Assembly (NCBI RefSeq): GCF_963678635.1
Contig: NW_026970915.1
Span: 1-64,000, forward strand
Direction: 5' to 3'
DNA from: Symsagittifera roscoffensis
Lineage: Eukaryota > Xenacoelomorpha > Acoela > Convolutidae
Length of the DNA stretch: 64,000 bases
The notes under the pieces are model-generated. The model was not told the origin of the DNA. It saw nothing but the letters and a program-made list of their open reading frames with translations, and did no database searches. The position numbers and the translations under genes were made by a program. Shown one piece after another: positions 1-9,500 of this stretch. The stretch's first letter is position 1; each line of letters starts with the position of its first letter.

Positions 1-375
1 ATGAAAAAATCAGTGCAAAAAATAAAATGAAAACGTTGACTATTTCGCTGTCTAAAGCATATTTGCAACTGTTTTTTCACGCACTCGGAAAAATAATTCA
101 TTATCTTCGGTCTTTGCGGCCCTCTGATAGTGAATTATTTACTTTATACGTGAAAAAAAACTTCACTTCGTACGAAACTACAACTGAACTCAAAAATTAG
201 CAAATACATCAGTGCATTCATAAATTCACGAAAATCTATGATACATCTCTGTATTTAATATATCTTTTGAGACCTTTGTCTGGGCAAAAAAGTCATCAGG
301 CCCTATGCAAGTAAAAAGTTACAGATTTTCAACGCACTGTTTACGATTCTATGATAATGAATGGAAAAGAGCTTT

Positions 376-600
376 GACCTGATCCATCTCCCTCTATGTA
401 GACTTTTTTGTTTAATTCGGCATAACTTTTAATAAAGTTGGTTAATTTGTACCAATCTTGAGACAAAAGGTTGGCAGAAGCGTCAACAGCAAAAATTAAG
501 TCAACTTGCTGTGGTTGACAATTCAAAAGACAAGATCCTTTTGCCGACAGGTTCACTATATCCTCTGATCTATCAATAAAAGTCTTCGAGAAATCGGGTC
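376..600 (-). CDS. possible exon, von Willebrand factor A-like domain start
   Basis: An open minus-strand stretch is bounded by a T-rich acceptor (TTTATTTTTAG just above 600) and a possible donor CAG/GTCAAA near 376. It encodes VDLIFAVDASANL followed by QDWYKLTNFIKSYAE. This matches the first beta strand and first helix of a vWA domain: hydrophobic strand, D-x-S-x metal site, then an amphipathic helix. The third MIDAS residue is N rather than S, so metal binding may be lost. vWA domains are usually extracellular adhesion modules. The rest of the domain would be on further exons that I could not trace with confidence. The splice sites are inferred by eye. Confidence 0.42.
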
Positions 601-2910
601 TAAAAATAAAAGTTAAAAAACAGTAGTGCGTTTTTTTCTAAAAGTTCACTAATTTAGAAAAAAGTTGGGTCATTTTTCCCCGCTTGGACTAAAAAAATTA
701 AGGCCCATATTCAAAATTAATAGTCATTCACGTTTTAGCGACTGTTACTTTACTGCTTTTGGTTATTTGAAATTGTTTTTCTTTCAACGTTAAATAATAA
801 CTCAAAAAAAATTCTAAAAATTCCAATTTCAGACATCAAATATCAAATTTAGGCTTCATCAAACTTAGAGGTTTTTTTAAAAAGACAAATTTTGCGACAT
901 ATACAAAAAAAATTATTAAATAAAATTGTTCTTGTAGGCTTATCGAGCAGTTCCAAAGAAATATTCCAAAAAATTACTTAACAAAAACTTTGTAAGGATA
1001 CTGAATTTATAAGAGTACTGAAGTTTGTTTGTAGCCGACTTTTTAGAAAAAATAAAAATTGGTACCGAAAGCTAGATTTTAACGATCAGGAAGAAAAAAT
1101 TTCAATTATACTAACTCTTTTGATAGACCATAAACTTCTGCTGCCAGCGTCGCTTGCTCCTTAAAACTGCCAATGTGTAACAAAGGCATAAAACCAGCAT
1201 ATTTCTACCAATTAGAAAGTTAGTTTTGAATTTTACCTTAATTTGAAAGCGATATGGGATTGTATCTCTCCTCTGAAATCAAAAGCTTTGCAATAAGCTA
1301 CGATTATTACAAAACATGGAAAAAATCTGTGAAGGTTTCATCATATTTTTTCACCTCGCCTCACATTCACTTTCAGTTTCAGGAAGTATTTCTGATTTCA
1401 GAAAAAATTCTGCTAACACTAAAGCTGTTAGTATAACCCAATTTAAGTTAATTTTTGATACATTTGGAAGTGTTAAGAAACAGTATTAAATTGAATTGAG
1501 CTCGCTTCCTTGATACTGGAGATCCTAACTTCAAAAGCTTTGAAAGAGATCAAATCTAATCTTTTTATACAAAGTAATTTTACAAAAAGAAAGTGGCCAT
1601 TAATTATCAATCGAAAATCACTTTCTCGTATATGAGCTTTTGATTAGGGGGTGGATCTACAAAAAAGTGAGTTTTTAAATCGTTTTGTCTGTTGCCCAGT
1701 AAAACGTGAACTCTAAATATACCTTTTGCATTAAACTTGTTACAAGAAAAAAATACTAGAACATGTTTAATCAGCATGTTCCAAAAATCATCTGTTTGTG
1801 GTAATCAACGACAACGGCTGACATAAAAATAAACAGAAAAACTTATCAAACTGCTGAACTTTAAATCGAGTACAAAAATCCGATGACTGTATTTTTTTTC
1901 TTCTGGTTAGGTTTTCAATGTTTACTTGTAGATGGGTGATTGACCAGAAAATATGGATGTTTTACAGAAGTTAGCAAAAAAGAAGTTTGGCATTTCTTAT
2001 TTTCGACTATGATAAACTTTTTAAGACTATTTATGCACGAGGGAAAGAACCAACATAAAATCTGTGCAGCTAGTGACGGCCAACCGCTGTTGTGCCCCTT
2101 TTTGAGAACTATATGCATTGTTTAATTTTCTGGGCTGGGTAATGTTGCTCGCCCTAAAGCAACGAGCACGATAAAGAGGAAACAGAGTCAAAATCCAAAA
2201 AGCAAAAAAAAAATTTTTTTTTATATAAACTTTCTGCATTTGAAAACAAATCATTTTGCGTAAATCAGAACTGAAACTGAATCAGAACTGAAAATTTTGT
2301 AATAGAACAAAAAAAAAACAATTAAATAGCGTATGTAATATTTTTTTTGTATTTCTCAGCCCTTGTTTTGCAGATTGTTTGCAAAATCGATTTCTTCAAT
2401 TATTTTATTTTGTTTTGAAATCGATGAAAATTTTAAATAAAAAGACCAGTAGTTTTCGAAAAAAAAATCAACCCTTAGAAATATATATTCAATTAGTTTC
2501 TCTTTATTAAGCCTCACAAAGGTGAGCCTCATTTCTCGCTCTTTTATTCGTTTATTCTGGAATCACATGATCTAATTTCCAGAAGAAACAGACTATTTTA
2601 ATTTTTGAAACAGGAAAATCTTGTTTAGTAAACACAGGGCAATTAACTATGGATAAAAACAACAAAATAGTTCGATCATAATGGTTCAATTTTTATTTAA
2701 ATAAAATTGAAATAAATATATGAGCTTAAACTGGGGCGTTAAAAACCCAAACTGGGCGTTCGTACCCGAAACTCGAAAAAAGTAATGTAAAACTTCAAAT
2801 GATGAGATGTATATAGTTCTTCTAACCACCGCAATTTTGGGCATTGATTGGGCCAGTATACAGCTGCTTTTACTGCTATTTTGAACTTTTAATAACTTAT
2901 CAATTTCAAT
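601..2910. other. AT-rich stretch with no supported gene
   Basis: Short open stretches here (for example around 1254-1436 and 1915-2254) are low-complexity or overlap on both strands, and show no recognisable domain. Introns of the vWA-like gene may occupy part of it. Nothing else is supported. Confidence 0.5.
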
Positions 2911-3045
2911 TCTATTTTAGGTTTCGAAGACTAGTTCACAACAAAGTTTGAAATTGAAACTCTCTGACAAAAATTTCTATTCTATTTTAGGTTTCGAAGA
3001 CTAGTTCACAACAAAGTTTGAAATTGAAACTCTCTGACAAAAATT
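2911..3045. repeat. 70-bp tandem duplication
   Basis: A unit starting TCTATTTTAGGTTTCGAAGA at 2911 recurs exactly 70 bp later at 2981 and stays nearly identical for about 65 bp. Each unit contains a TATTTTAG/G that resembles a plus-strand splice acceptor, so the duplication also doubles a potential acceptor. Confidence 0.9.
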
Positions 3046-3244
3046 CCTACACTTTGTCAATCTACTGATGTTACGCTTCAAAATTGTAGATCAAATATTA
3101 ACTAAAAAAGATTTGAAATGTTAATACCACTCAACGATTTCGAAAGCATCACTTGCAACGTTTTTCTGTGCCATCGCACCGGACGCGTTGAACCAAAACA
3201 AATGATGGGTTAAAATTTTCACAAAAATTATTTCAAAGGCTCAC

Positions 3245-3497
3245 TTGGAGTAGTAGCATTACAACAATTCCCGCTTTAATGGGTACATCCATGTCTTCAT
3301 AAGTAGATGTAACTATATCAAAGCAGAAATATTTCTGAATTTGCTCCGACAATCCAAGAAACAGAGCGGCATTGCCAGCATTGGTCCACATCAGCATTGT
3401 AACACCAAACAATCCTCGTCCTTCATGCATGAACTTAGAGGAGCTATTTTCACCGTAGTCTAATGTTAGAACTATTCTATTCAGCATGAAATGACCA
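3245..3497 (-). CDS. possible exon, second part of a vWA-like domain
   Basis: A minus-strand open stretch runs between an acceptor-like TGTGTTTCAG (ending at 3498) and a donor-like CAA/GTGAGC (at 3244). It encodes a segment around GLFGVTMLMWTNAGNAALFL. The pattern of a short hydrophobic strand, a polar turn and a small-residue helix is compatible with the middle of a vWA domain, but no catalytic or metal residue proves it. It lies upstream (minus direction) of the 376-600 exon, so it would belong to a different domain copy or to another gene. Composition is less AT-rich than the surrounding DNA. Confidence 0.28.
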
Positions 3498-3752
3498 CTG
3501 AAACACATCAAGTTTTCCAATTACTTGTGTTTTCATTTAATGGGCGTTGCAATTTTTGTTCACATTTTTCTCGAACACTAAAAAACAACAACTCATTCAA
3601 GTCCCTTTTTTTTCTTCCGACCATTTAAAAAATATGAAAGAACTTTGTTTTCGGGTGCGTTTCATTTTTCCTCTTTCGATTTCCACGCAAAACTAGCTGC
3701 CACAAGTAACCTCTGGAGAGAATTGAGTGTTATATCAGAAGTAGATGTTGGA

Positions 3753-3770
3753 GGGGGGGGGGGGGGGGGG
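3753..3770. repeat. 18-base poly-G tract
   Basis: Eighteen consecutive G residues, preceded by GGA and followed by TTGGG. It can form a G-quadruplex and is a usual site of length error in replication and in sequencing. Confidence 0.95.
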
Positions 3771-4372
3771 TTGGGCGTTCCCTGCAGACCTCCATGTGTT
3801 AAAATAGGGAGTAGAGCATCCTATCTGCAGGCTACGTATTTACATTGGGAATATAGTCAGCAATGTATCAAGATATGGAATAGAGTTGATAAGGTTTCAT
3901 AGTTTGTGTAATGGTAAGAGAATGGTAAGGAAAAAGGTGTGTTTTTTTTGTTTTTGTGTAGAATTCTCGAGGTTTTTGGAAGAAATTTGGGCGCCCGTTA
4001 TCTAATTCTTAAGTATTAATGATTTTTTGTGTAGATTGTAGAAGGAAGATACTATCCTATGTTTCATCGTAAGTCAATGGGAAGAATTTTTTTGCAAAGT
4101 TTGAGATTTTCTATCAAAAATTGAGGTTTAATCTGAAAAAAAAAACTTCAAAAAACATGATTTGATCTAATTTGAGCTATGACTTGTGTGTATGAAATGC
4201 TGCGACCTAGCTGAAACCTGGTGAAACTTCGATCGAAAAAACCAAATGTTTTCAGAAAAAAAAATAAGTTGAAAAGATACTGCATCTTTTGGAAAGTTTA
4301 CTGCAATAATGTAGATTTACAAATAAAAAACCACACCTTTACATAAAATTACTTTAGAAATTCAAAACATGC
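3771..4372. other. intergenic flank left of copy 1
   Basis: No convincing ORF. The last part, read on the minus strand, continues the decayed Maverick protease frame across the copy 1 insertion (a short stretch ending in ISKVI-like residues). It is therefore probably Maverick sequence displaced from 23260 by the insertion. Confidence 0.35.
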
Positions 4373-4376
4373 TTAT
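4373..4376. repeat. target-site duplication TTAT, left side of copy 1
   Basis: TTAT directly precedes the TG of the 5' LTR, and the same TTAT follows the CA of the 3' LTR at 23256-23259. A 4-bp duplication is usual for Ty3/gypsy integrases. Confidence 0.88.
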
Positions 4377-4784
4377 TGGAACCTGATCTAAACTACATTT
4401 TATGATTGGATAAATTAAATGTTTTACCAATGTAAAGTATTTAATATTAACCAATCATGATCCATCTAACTAACAACCCACTTATTTGTAAGTGCTGAAG
4501 TTACTTGTAATTTCAGCACCAGAGAGATTTGAATTTAACTTAGAAATTAGTTGGACTCTCCCGAGCACTTCAGCAGCCGCAATAAACCAGTATACCCTAG
4601 ATCTATTGAGCCTAGCAGAGACTAGTTAAACAACCTGAGACTAGATAGTATAAGAGTAAGATTAGGATCGGTATTAGACTAAGAAGTTGCACGAATCTAT
4701 CCGGCCGAAAATAAGATAGCGTGACGAGCAGACGGTGTACCCTTTCCGAAATTACTCTATGAGTTACACTTCGGTCCTAACTCA
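4377..4784 (+). repeat. 5' LTR of copy 1 (408 bp)
   Basis: Begins TGGAACCTGATCT and ends CTAACTCA. It matches 22848-23255 over its full length, with one difference noted (CCCTTTCCG here, CCCTATCCG there). AATAAA lies at 4581-4586 and a TATAAGAG box at 4649-4656, which could be polyadenylation and promoter elements. Their order is not the canonical one, so the functional assignment is uncertain. Confidence 0.95.
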
Positions 4785-4786
4785 TC

Positions 4787-4804
4787 TGGTGCGACCATAA
4801 GTCT
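4787..4804 (+). promoter_or_regulatory. primer binding site, copy 1
   Basis: Two bases after the LTR, TGGTGCGACCATAAGTCT starts with TGG, as expected for pairing to a tRNA ending in CCA. Its complement continues into a TTCGA-like T-loop sequence, with a 1-nt offset from perfect tRNA geometry. The tRNA species was not identified. The same sequence flanks the 5' LTR of copy 2. Confidence 0.82.
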
Positions 4805-4872
4805 CGAACAAGACCTTAATAGATTAGAATTAACCAAAATAGATTAGAAATTAGACAAAAACATTTACAAAA

Positions 4873-5106
4873 ATGTTATACGACAATAATTTAATCGAAA
4901 TGTCTCTACGACTCAATAGATCAGAGCCAATATTCCGAACCATAACAGAACTACCCGGAATTGGAAGAAGACCTCGAACCAAAGACGACATACGACAAAG
5001 TAGAAACTTGCCGTATAGTTATATGATAGTTCGGCAAAAGCCAGAACAAACTTTTATATTTCGAATACTACTTGCAATGAATTTAGATTTCCATTTGCAA
5101 ACATAA
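4873..5106 (+). CDS. 77-aa leader ORF, conserved between copies
   Basis: A small ORF starts 86 nt after the primer binding site, well upstream of gag. The product is Arg/Leu-rich, with no membrane segment or domain I recognise; it contains ELPGIGRRPRTKDD. Copy 2 carries the same ORF at the same place (56003-56236), same length, with 5 of 77 residues changed. In the stretch I aligned, base changes were mainly silent (four silent to one replacement), which suggests selection on the protein. Its position resembles a leader peptide or the first exon of a spliced regulatory protein, but this is inference. The function is unknown. Confidence 0.6.
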   Translation: MLYDNNLIEMSLRLNRSEPIFRTITELPGIGRRPRTKDDIRQSRNLPYSYMIVRQKPEQTFIFRILLAMNLDFHLQT

Positions 5107-5436
5107 AACCTTGAAGTTACTCTTCAAAATCATTTCAGGCGCTAAACAAATTTATTAATATACAATAACGATTGATAAAAAGATCTAAGATCGTTTTCCT
5201 AAAACTCTGCAGTATTATACAAAACATGTTTGAAAAATATTTATTGGAAAATAAAAATAAAAATTAGTAGCATGACAATAAATGGTTAGTAATCATAAAT
5301 CATTCTGTTGTTCCAGCTTCATCATCTAAAACATAACAGCAATCATAAACCCACTAATATCATCAAAACACTAAATCTTTCCTTTACACACATTTAAATT
5401 TTTATTAAAACTTAAATTCACTTAATTTTAAAACCA

Positions 5437-5521
5437 GATCATCAAGGCTTATCCTTGGATCTTAAATCATTTTCTACTTAATTAAATTTCAAATTTGATC
5501 ATCAAGGCTTATCCTTGGATC
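5437..5521 (+). repeat. paired 25-nt hairpin repeats in the leader
   Basis: GATCATCAAGG-CTTAT-CCTTGGATC occurs at 5437-5461 and again at 5497-5521, exactly 60 nt apart. Each unit is a near-perfect stem-loop with a CTTAT loop. Copy 2 keeps both, with the same 60-nt spacing, at 55592-55616 and 55652-55676. Paired leader stem-loops are typical of retroviral packaging or dimerisation signals; that role is inferred. Confidence 0.75.
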
Positions 5522-6038
5522 AAACAGAACAACTTTGTTCTCCCCCACCCACTTAATTAGTGTCTAACGACCTCAAACGTCGATTCACTACCCAACCCTT
5601 TCTAAAGACCTAAGACTAATAGAAATTTTTAAACAAAACTAATCATTCAAATTAGGATAAACAGTGAAGAACTTCGGTTATTCATCCTTCACTTGACCCC
5701 CCCTCTTACCAGACCCAGGATAAATCTTAGACTTAGTAAGTTTAAAATAGTATCTAACGAACTACTCGCGTTCTAATTATACCTGAACCTTGTGGATCGA
5801 TTTACTATTCTCCAACCCTTGAACACAATCACTACCCCTAAGTAAGATTAAGTAAGTTAACACCTTAACTTATACTAGCCACGAGAAAGTAAAAAATCAT
5901 TCTTCGGAATCGATATACTTTTCTCTCCAACCCTGAACAAACAGACCCAGGTTAAGCTAACCAAAAAATCGTAAGAACTAACAGTTTAGGAAAATAGAAA
6001 TCATTTAACAACCCTTTGCATCCGTCATTCTAAACCTT
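5522..6038 (+). repeat. leader with imperfect internal repeats
   Basis: Non-coding leader. A motif of the form TCGATTTACTATTCTCCAAC recurs in degenerate form near 5580, 5797 and 5908, AGACCCAGG recurs near 5711 and 5943, and TATCTAACGA-type strings recur near 5563 and 5751. No ORF is supported. These repeats look like successive structured RNA units. Confidence 0.5.
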
Positions 6039-6506
6039 ATGTCATTTAAAAACCTAGGAAATAAACAAACAATCGTTTTACACAATTGTGAAATAGATAA
6101 CAAAAAATACGACCTTGTAATCACACCTCATACACAAACAGTTGGATACATTCGAACAAAACGACAAACACTAAAAAGAAAAATAATAACGAAACAAAGA
6201 CAAATAACACGAAAAAGATTTTCAAAAAATCGAAACGCATTTTCAGAATCAGAAACCAACAGTTTAGACGAACTTTACAAACTAAAAGAATCAATAGATA
6301 AAAATTGCCCAATACACGATCAATTATATTTCTCTGACTCAGAAACAACTTCAAATTCATCACAAAGAGGAAAAAGAAGAATAAAAAAACAGTACAAACA
6401 CAAACCAGTACATTTATACAATTGGAATCAACCAATTCGACACATTAATAATTACATATTAACAGTCATCGAACGAAAAAATGAGCTCAACGCACACTCC
6501 AGGTGA
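6039..6506 (+). CDS. ORF0: 155-aa basic protein overlapping gag
   Basis: A separate ORF just before gag, overlapping it by 26 nt in another frame. The product is strongly basic in its middle (residues about 45-75, with RTKRQTLKRKIITKQRQ), then has a Ser/Glu-rich stretch with SESET and SDSETTS, then another basic patch. No known domain; an RNA-binding or nuclear role would fit the charge but is inference. It starts at the first ATG of the frame. In copy 2 a one-base loss in the basic region (about 54945) breaks the frame, so this gene is either dispensable or newly lost there. Confidence 0.6.
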   Translation: MSFKNLGNKQTIVLHNCEIDNKKYDLVITPHTQTVGYIRTKRQTLKRKIITKQRQITRKRFSKNRNAFSESETNSLDELYKLKESIDKNCPIHDQLYFSDSETTSNSSQRGKRRIKKQYKHKPVHLYNWNQPIRHINNYILTVIERKNELNAHSR

Positions 6507-9500
6507 AGAAACTCCAGATGATGATGAAATCTTTCCTTTTATAGTAGACGCAGATACTGATAGAGGACAACACATATTTTGTCAAAATTTACTCGTAAAT
6601 TTATTTGAACCCGGAATCAGTCCATGTAAAACAGAGTTCCCCGATGTAAAAATCAAAAGACAAATCATAGATCACTATCTAAAAGATATATGCAACATAA
6701 CACAACAGTATGGAATCTACTCCATAGAATTCACCTCACCAAACCATAATAATAGAAAATATACAATTCAAACAGACGATCTTGATTTAGAATTTTCAAA
6801 AGTTTTTTCAGAATATATAAAAAGCATCCAATACCATAACTCACAAAGAGCAAACTCCATATTCACCAATGAAGTTTTCGCAATAATATATAGTTATATT
6901 TCGATATTAGAAAACGAAATCCCAATAACAAATGTCTCACCAAAAGAAACATCTAAACATTTGAAAGTACGACATGAAATCACACTACTCTCTAGTTATT
7001 TAAACATCATTAAAGAAAATTTCACGAAAGACGACGTTTCACAACATACAAAACACGATCTACAAAAAATTTTGGCATGGTTCATAATAGATTACTTCAC
7101 ACACAATATTGATTTAATTGCACAAGCAAGAAAAAATTTTAGACCCCAAAATTCGAACGATGATACCGCTATCACAGAACAATCAGATTATGTTTGGGAC
7201 CCCGAATGGTCTCATCCCGCATTTATAAGCTTTCCACAATCAATCTCAAGTCAAGCAATAGGTACAATATCTTACATAAGAGATTATGTAAGAGTAATAC
7301 CATTAACAATTGATGCAACACCATTAAACTATAATACATTTTTACCCGATACACAAAATAATAGTTTAAACTCTACAGTTATACACAATGAAAACCTCAA
7401 TGGAACTAGGAATCTTACTCAACAAGATATCCAGACACCATCACACTTCATAAATGAAGAAATTGTACACACAACAACTACACAACAAAGTATTTCACCA
7501 ATACGCCCAAATTTAACAACACCAAGAAATACAAATCCTTCACAAACACAGGTAACCTTACAATCAACCGTTAAACCTTCGGTTGCCCCTAAATATTCAC
7601 ATATGGATTACCAAACATACAGACCCATGACAATACCACCAAAAACACGCAAAACATTCACTAGAAACAACTTTGCAGACCATAATTATAATTATACACA
7701 TCCATCAAAAACATATAATCAACCACAAAGAAATTTTAACCAATATACAAGATCTCGAAATTGGGATAACCCAATGGCCCAACCTAATTCAATAAATTTC
7801 CAAACAAATCCTCCACGGGATCACAGTGAAAATTACCCATTTTTTCAACAAAATAAAAATAAAAAACAGACATCTTATCAAATGGATTATTTATCCTCAG
7901 ATGATGATTTCTTACAACCAGATATATTTGCACAAAATACTCAAGAATATCGTAGACAAGGAATACAGAGAACACGTACAAATCATAGAAATTTTTCCCC
8001 ACAACCAATAGATGCACAAAATCAACAACCAATTCAACAACAAAATCCAATTAATACACAATCTTTTCAACCAATTCAACAACAAAATCCAATGACTGCA
8101 CACTCGTATCAACCATCACAAATGCAAAATGAAATACCACTCCCATATTATCTCCAACAACATGAAATAACAAGAAACCAACTTTCAAATTTTTCTCAAA
8201 TGCCAAATGCAGCAGAATCATTACAAATGACAATGAATCCATACCTTATGGGTGGATCATCAATAACATCAAACAAACCTTTAATGGTTTTCACAGGAAC
8301 AGACCCTGAATACTCTGTAGAAGATTATTTAAATGCAGTAACAGCAAACCTGATTTTAAATATTGGACCTGAACCAATTAATACGCCACTACATCAAAAT
8401 TGGATACATCGACGCACAGCGTTAATACAAACAACCTTAGATGGCGCAGCCCAAAAATGGTTTTCAGTACTACCTCTAGAAATAAAATCAAACTGGAAAA
8501 GATTTACACAAGAATTTTCAAAAATGTTTGACTCCGAAAGAAACAAACAACAACAAAGAGTTTTATGTAATGAAATTCGCAGATTACCAAACGAAACCAT
8601 CAAGCAAATAGCAGTACGAATCGAAACACTAGTTCGAAAAGCATATTCATTAAATACACATGACTATAAAAACACAAAGATGACAGAAATCTTAATGATG
8701 ACCTTAACACCACAATTAAGGAAAATAGCAATAAAAAAGAGAGCATCACATCCTTCTTCAATTCGAGAACCCGATTTAGATTTTCGAAAACTAGTAGACA
8801 AATTAGAACAAGCAGAAATCACGATGAAACTAGAAGAAACGGAAAATCTGAAATTACAATACGTTAACAGAATTGAAACGACTCCCACTAATATTAATAA
8901 TATACAGGAATCAGAGACAGACCTCGTTGAAAAAATCACTGAAATACTCAATATCTACGAAAAGAACCCAAACTTTAAAGGCAAACCATCTTTCAAAAAA
9001 TGGTGTAATTATTGCCGACGATACGGACATAGTATTTCCGAATGTAGACAAAAACAGCAAGATAATCAAAATAAACCTCAAAAATATAAAGAACCAAATA
9101 AATCATTCTATCAATACATGAAAAAAGATCAAAATCTACCGAACAAAACAGTCCACAGCAACAACAGTTCAGGAAAACCACTCCCGAACAATACAAATTA
9201 TACAAGAAATCAATCACCATATAACTCAAGTTATAGAGGAAGATCACCAGAACGAAGAAACACGTATAATTCATCACAAAATCACTACAATAGACCAAAT
9301 AGTCGAAATAACTACTCCAGATCAAATTCAAACACACAACGATTTGTTTCTAGATCTAATTCCCAATCAAGAAATAACTACTATCCAAACAACCAATCAC
9401 GAAATTCATCATACAATAGGAATAGAAACTACTCCTATAATCGAAATAGAAGTTATTCAAACAACCGAAACCAGAATTACCCGAACAACCGATCAAGGAA

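Noticed and set aside
6470-6490. A AAAAAAT string at the ORF0/gag overlap as a programmed -1 frameshift site
   Set aside because: Gag is in the +1 frame relative to ORF0, and a -1 slip here runs directly into TGA. The gag ATG lies just after the A run, so simple initiation explains it better.
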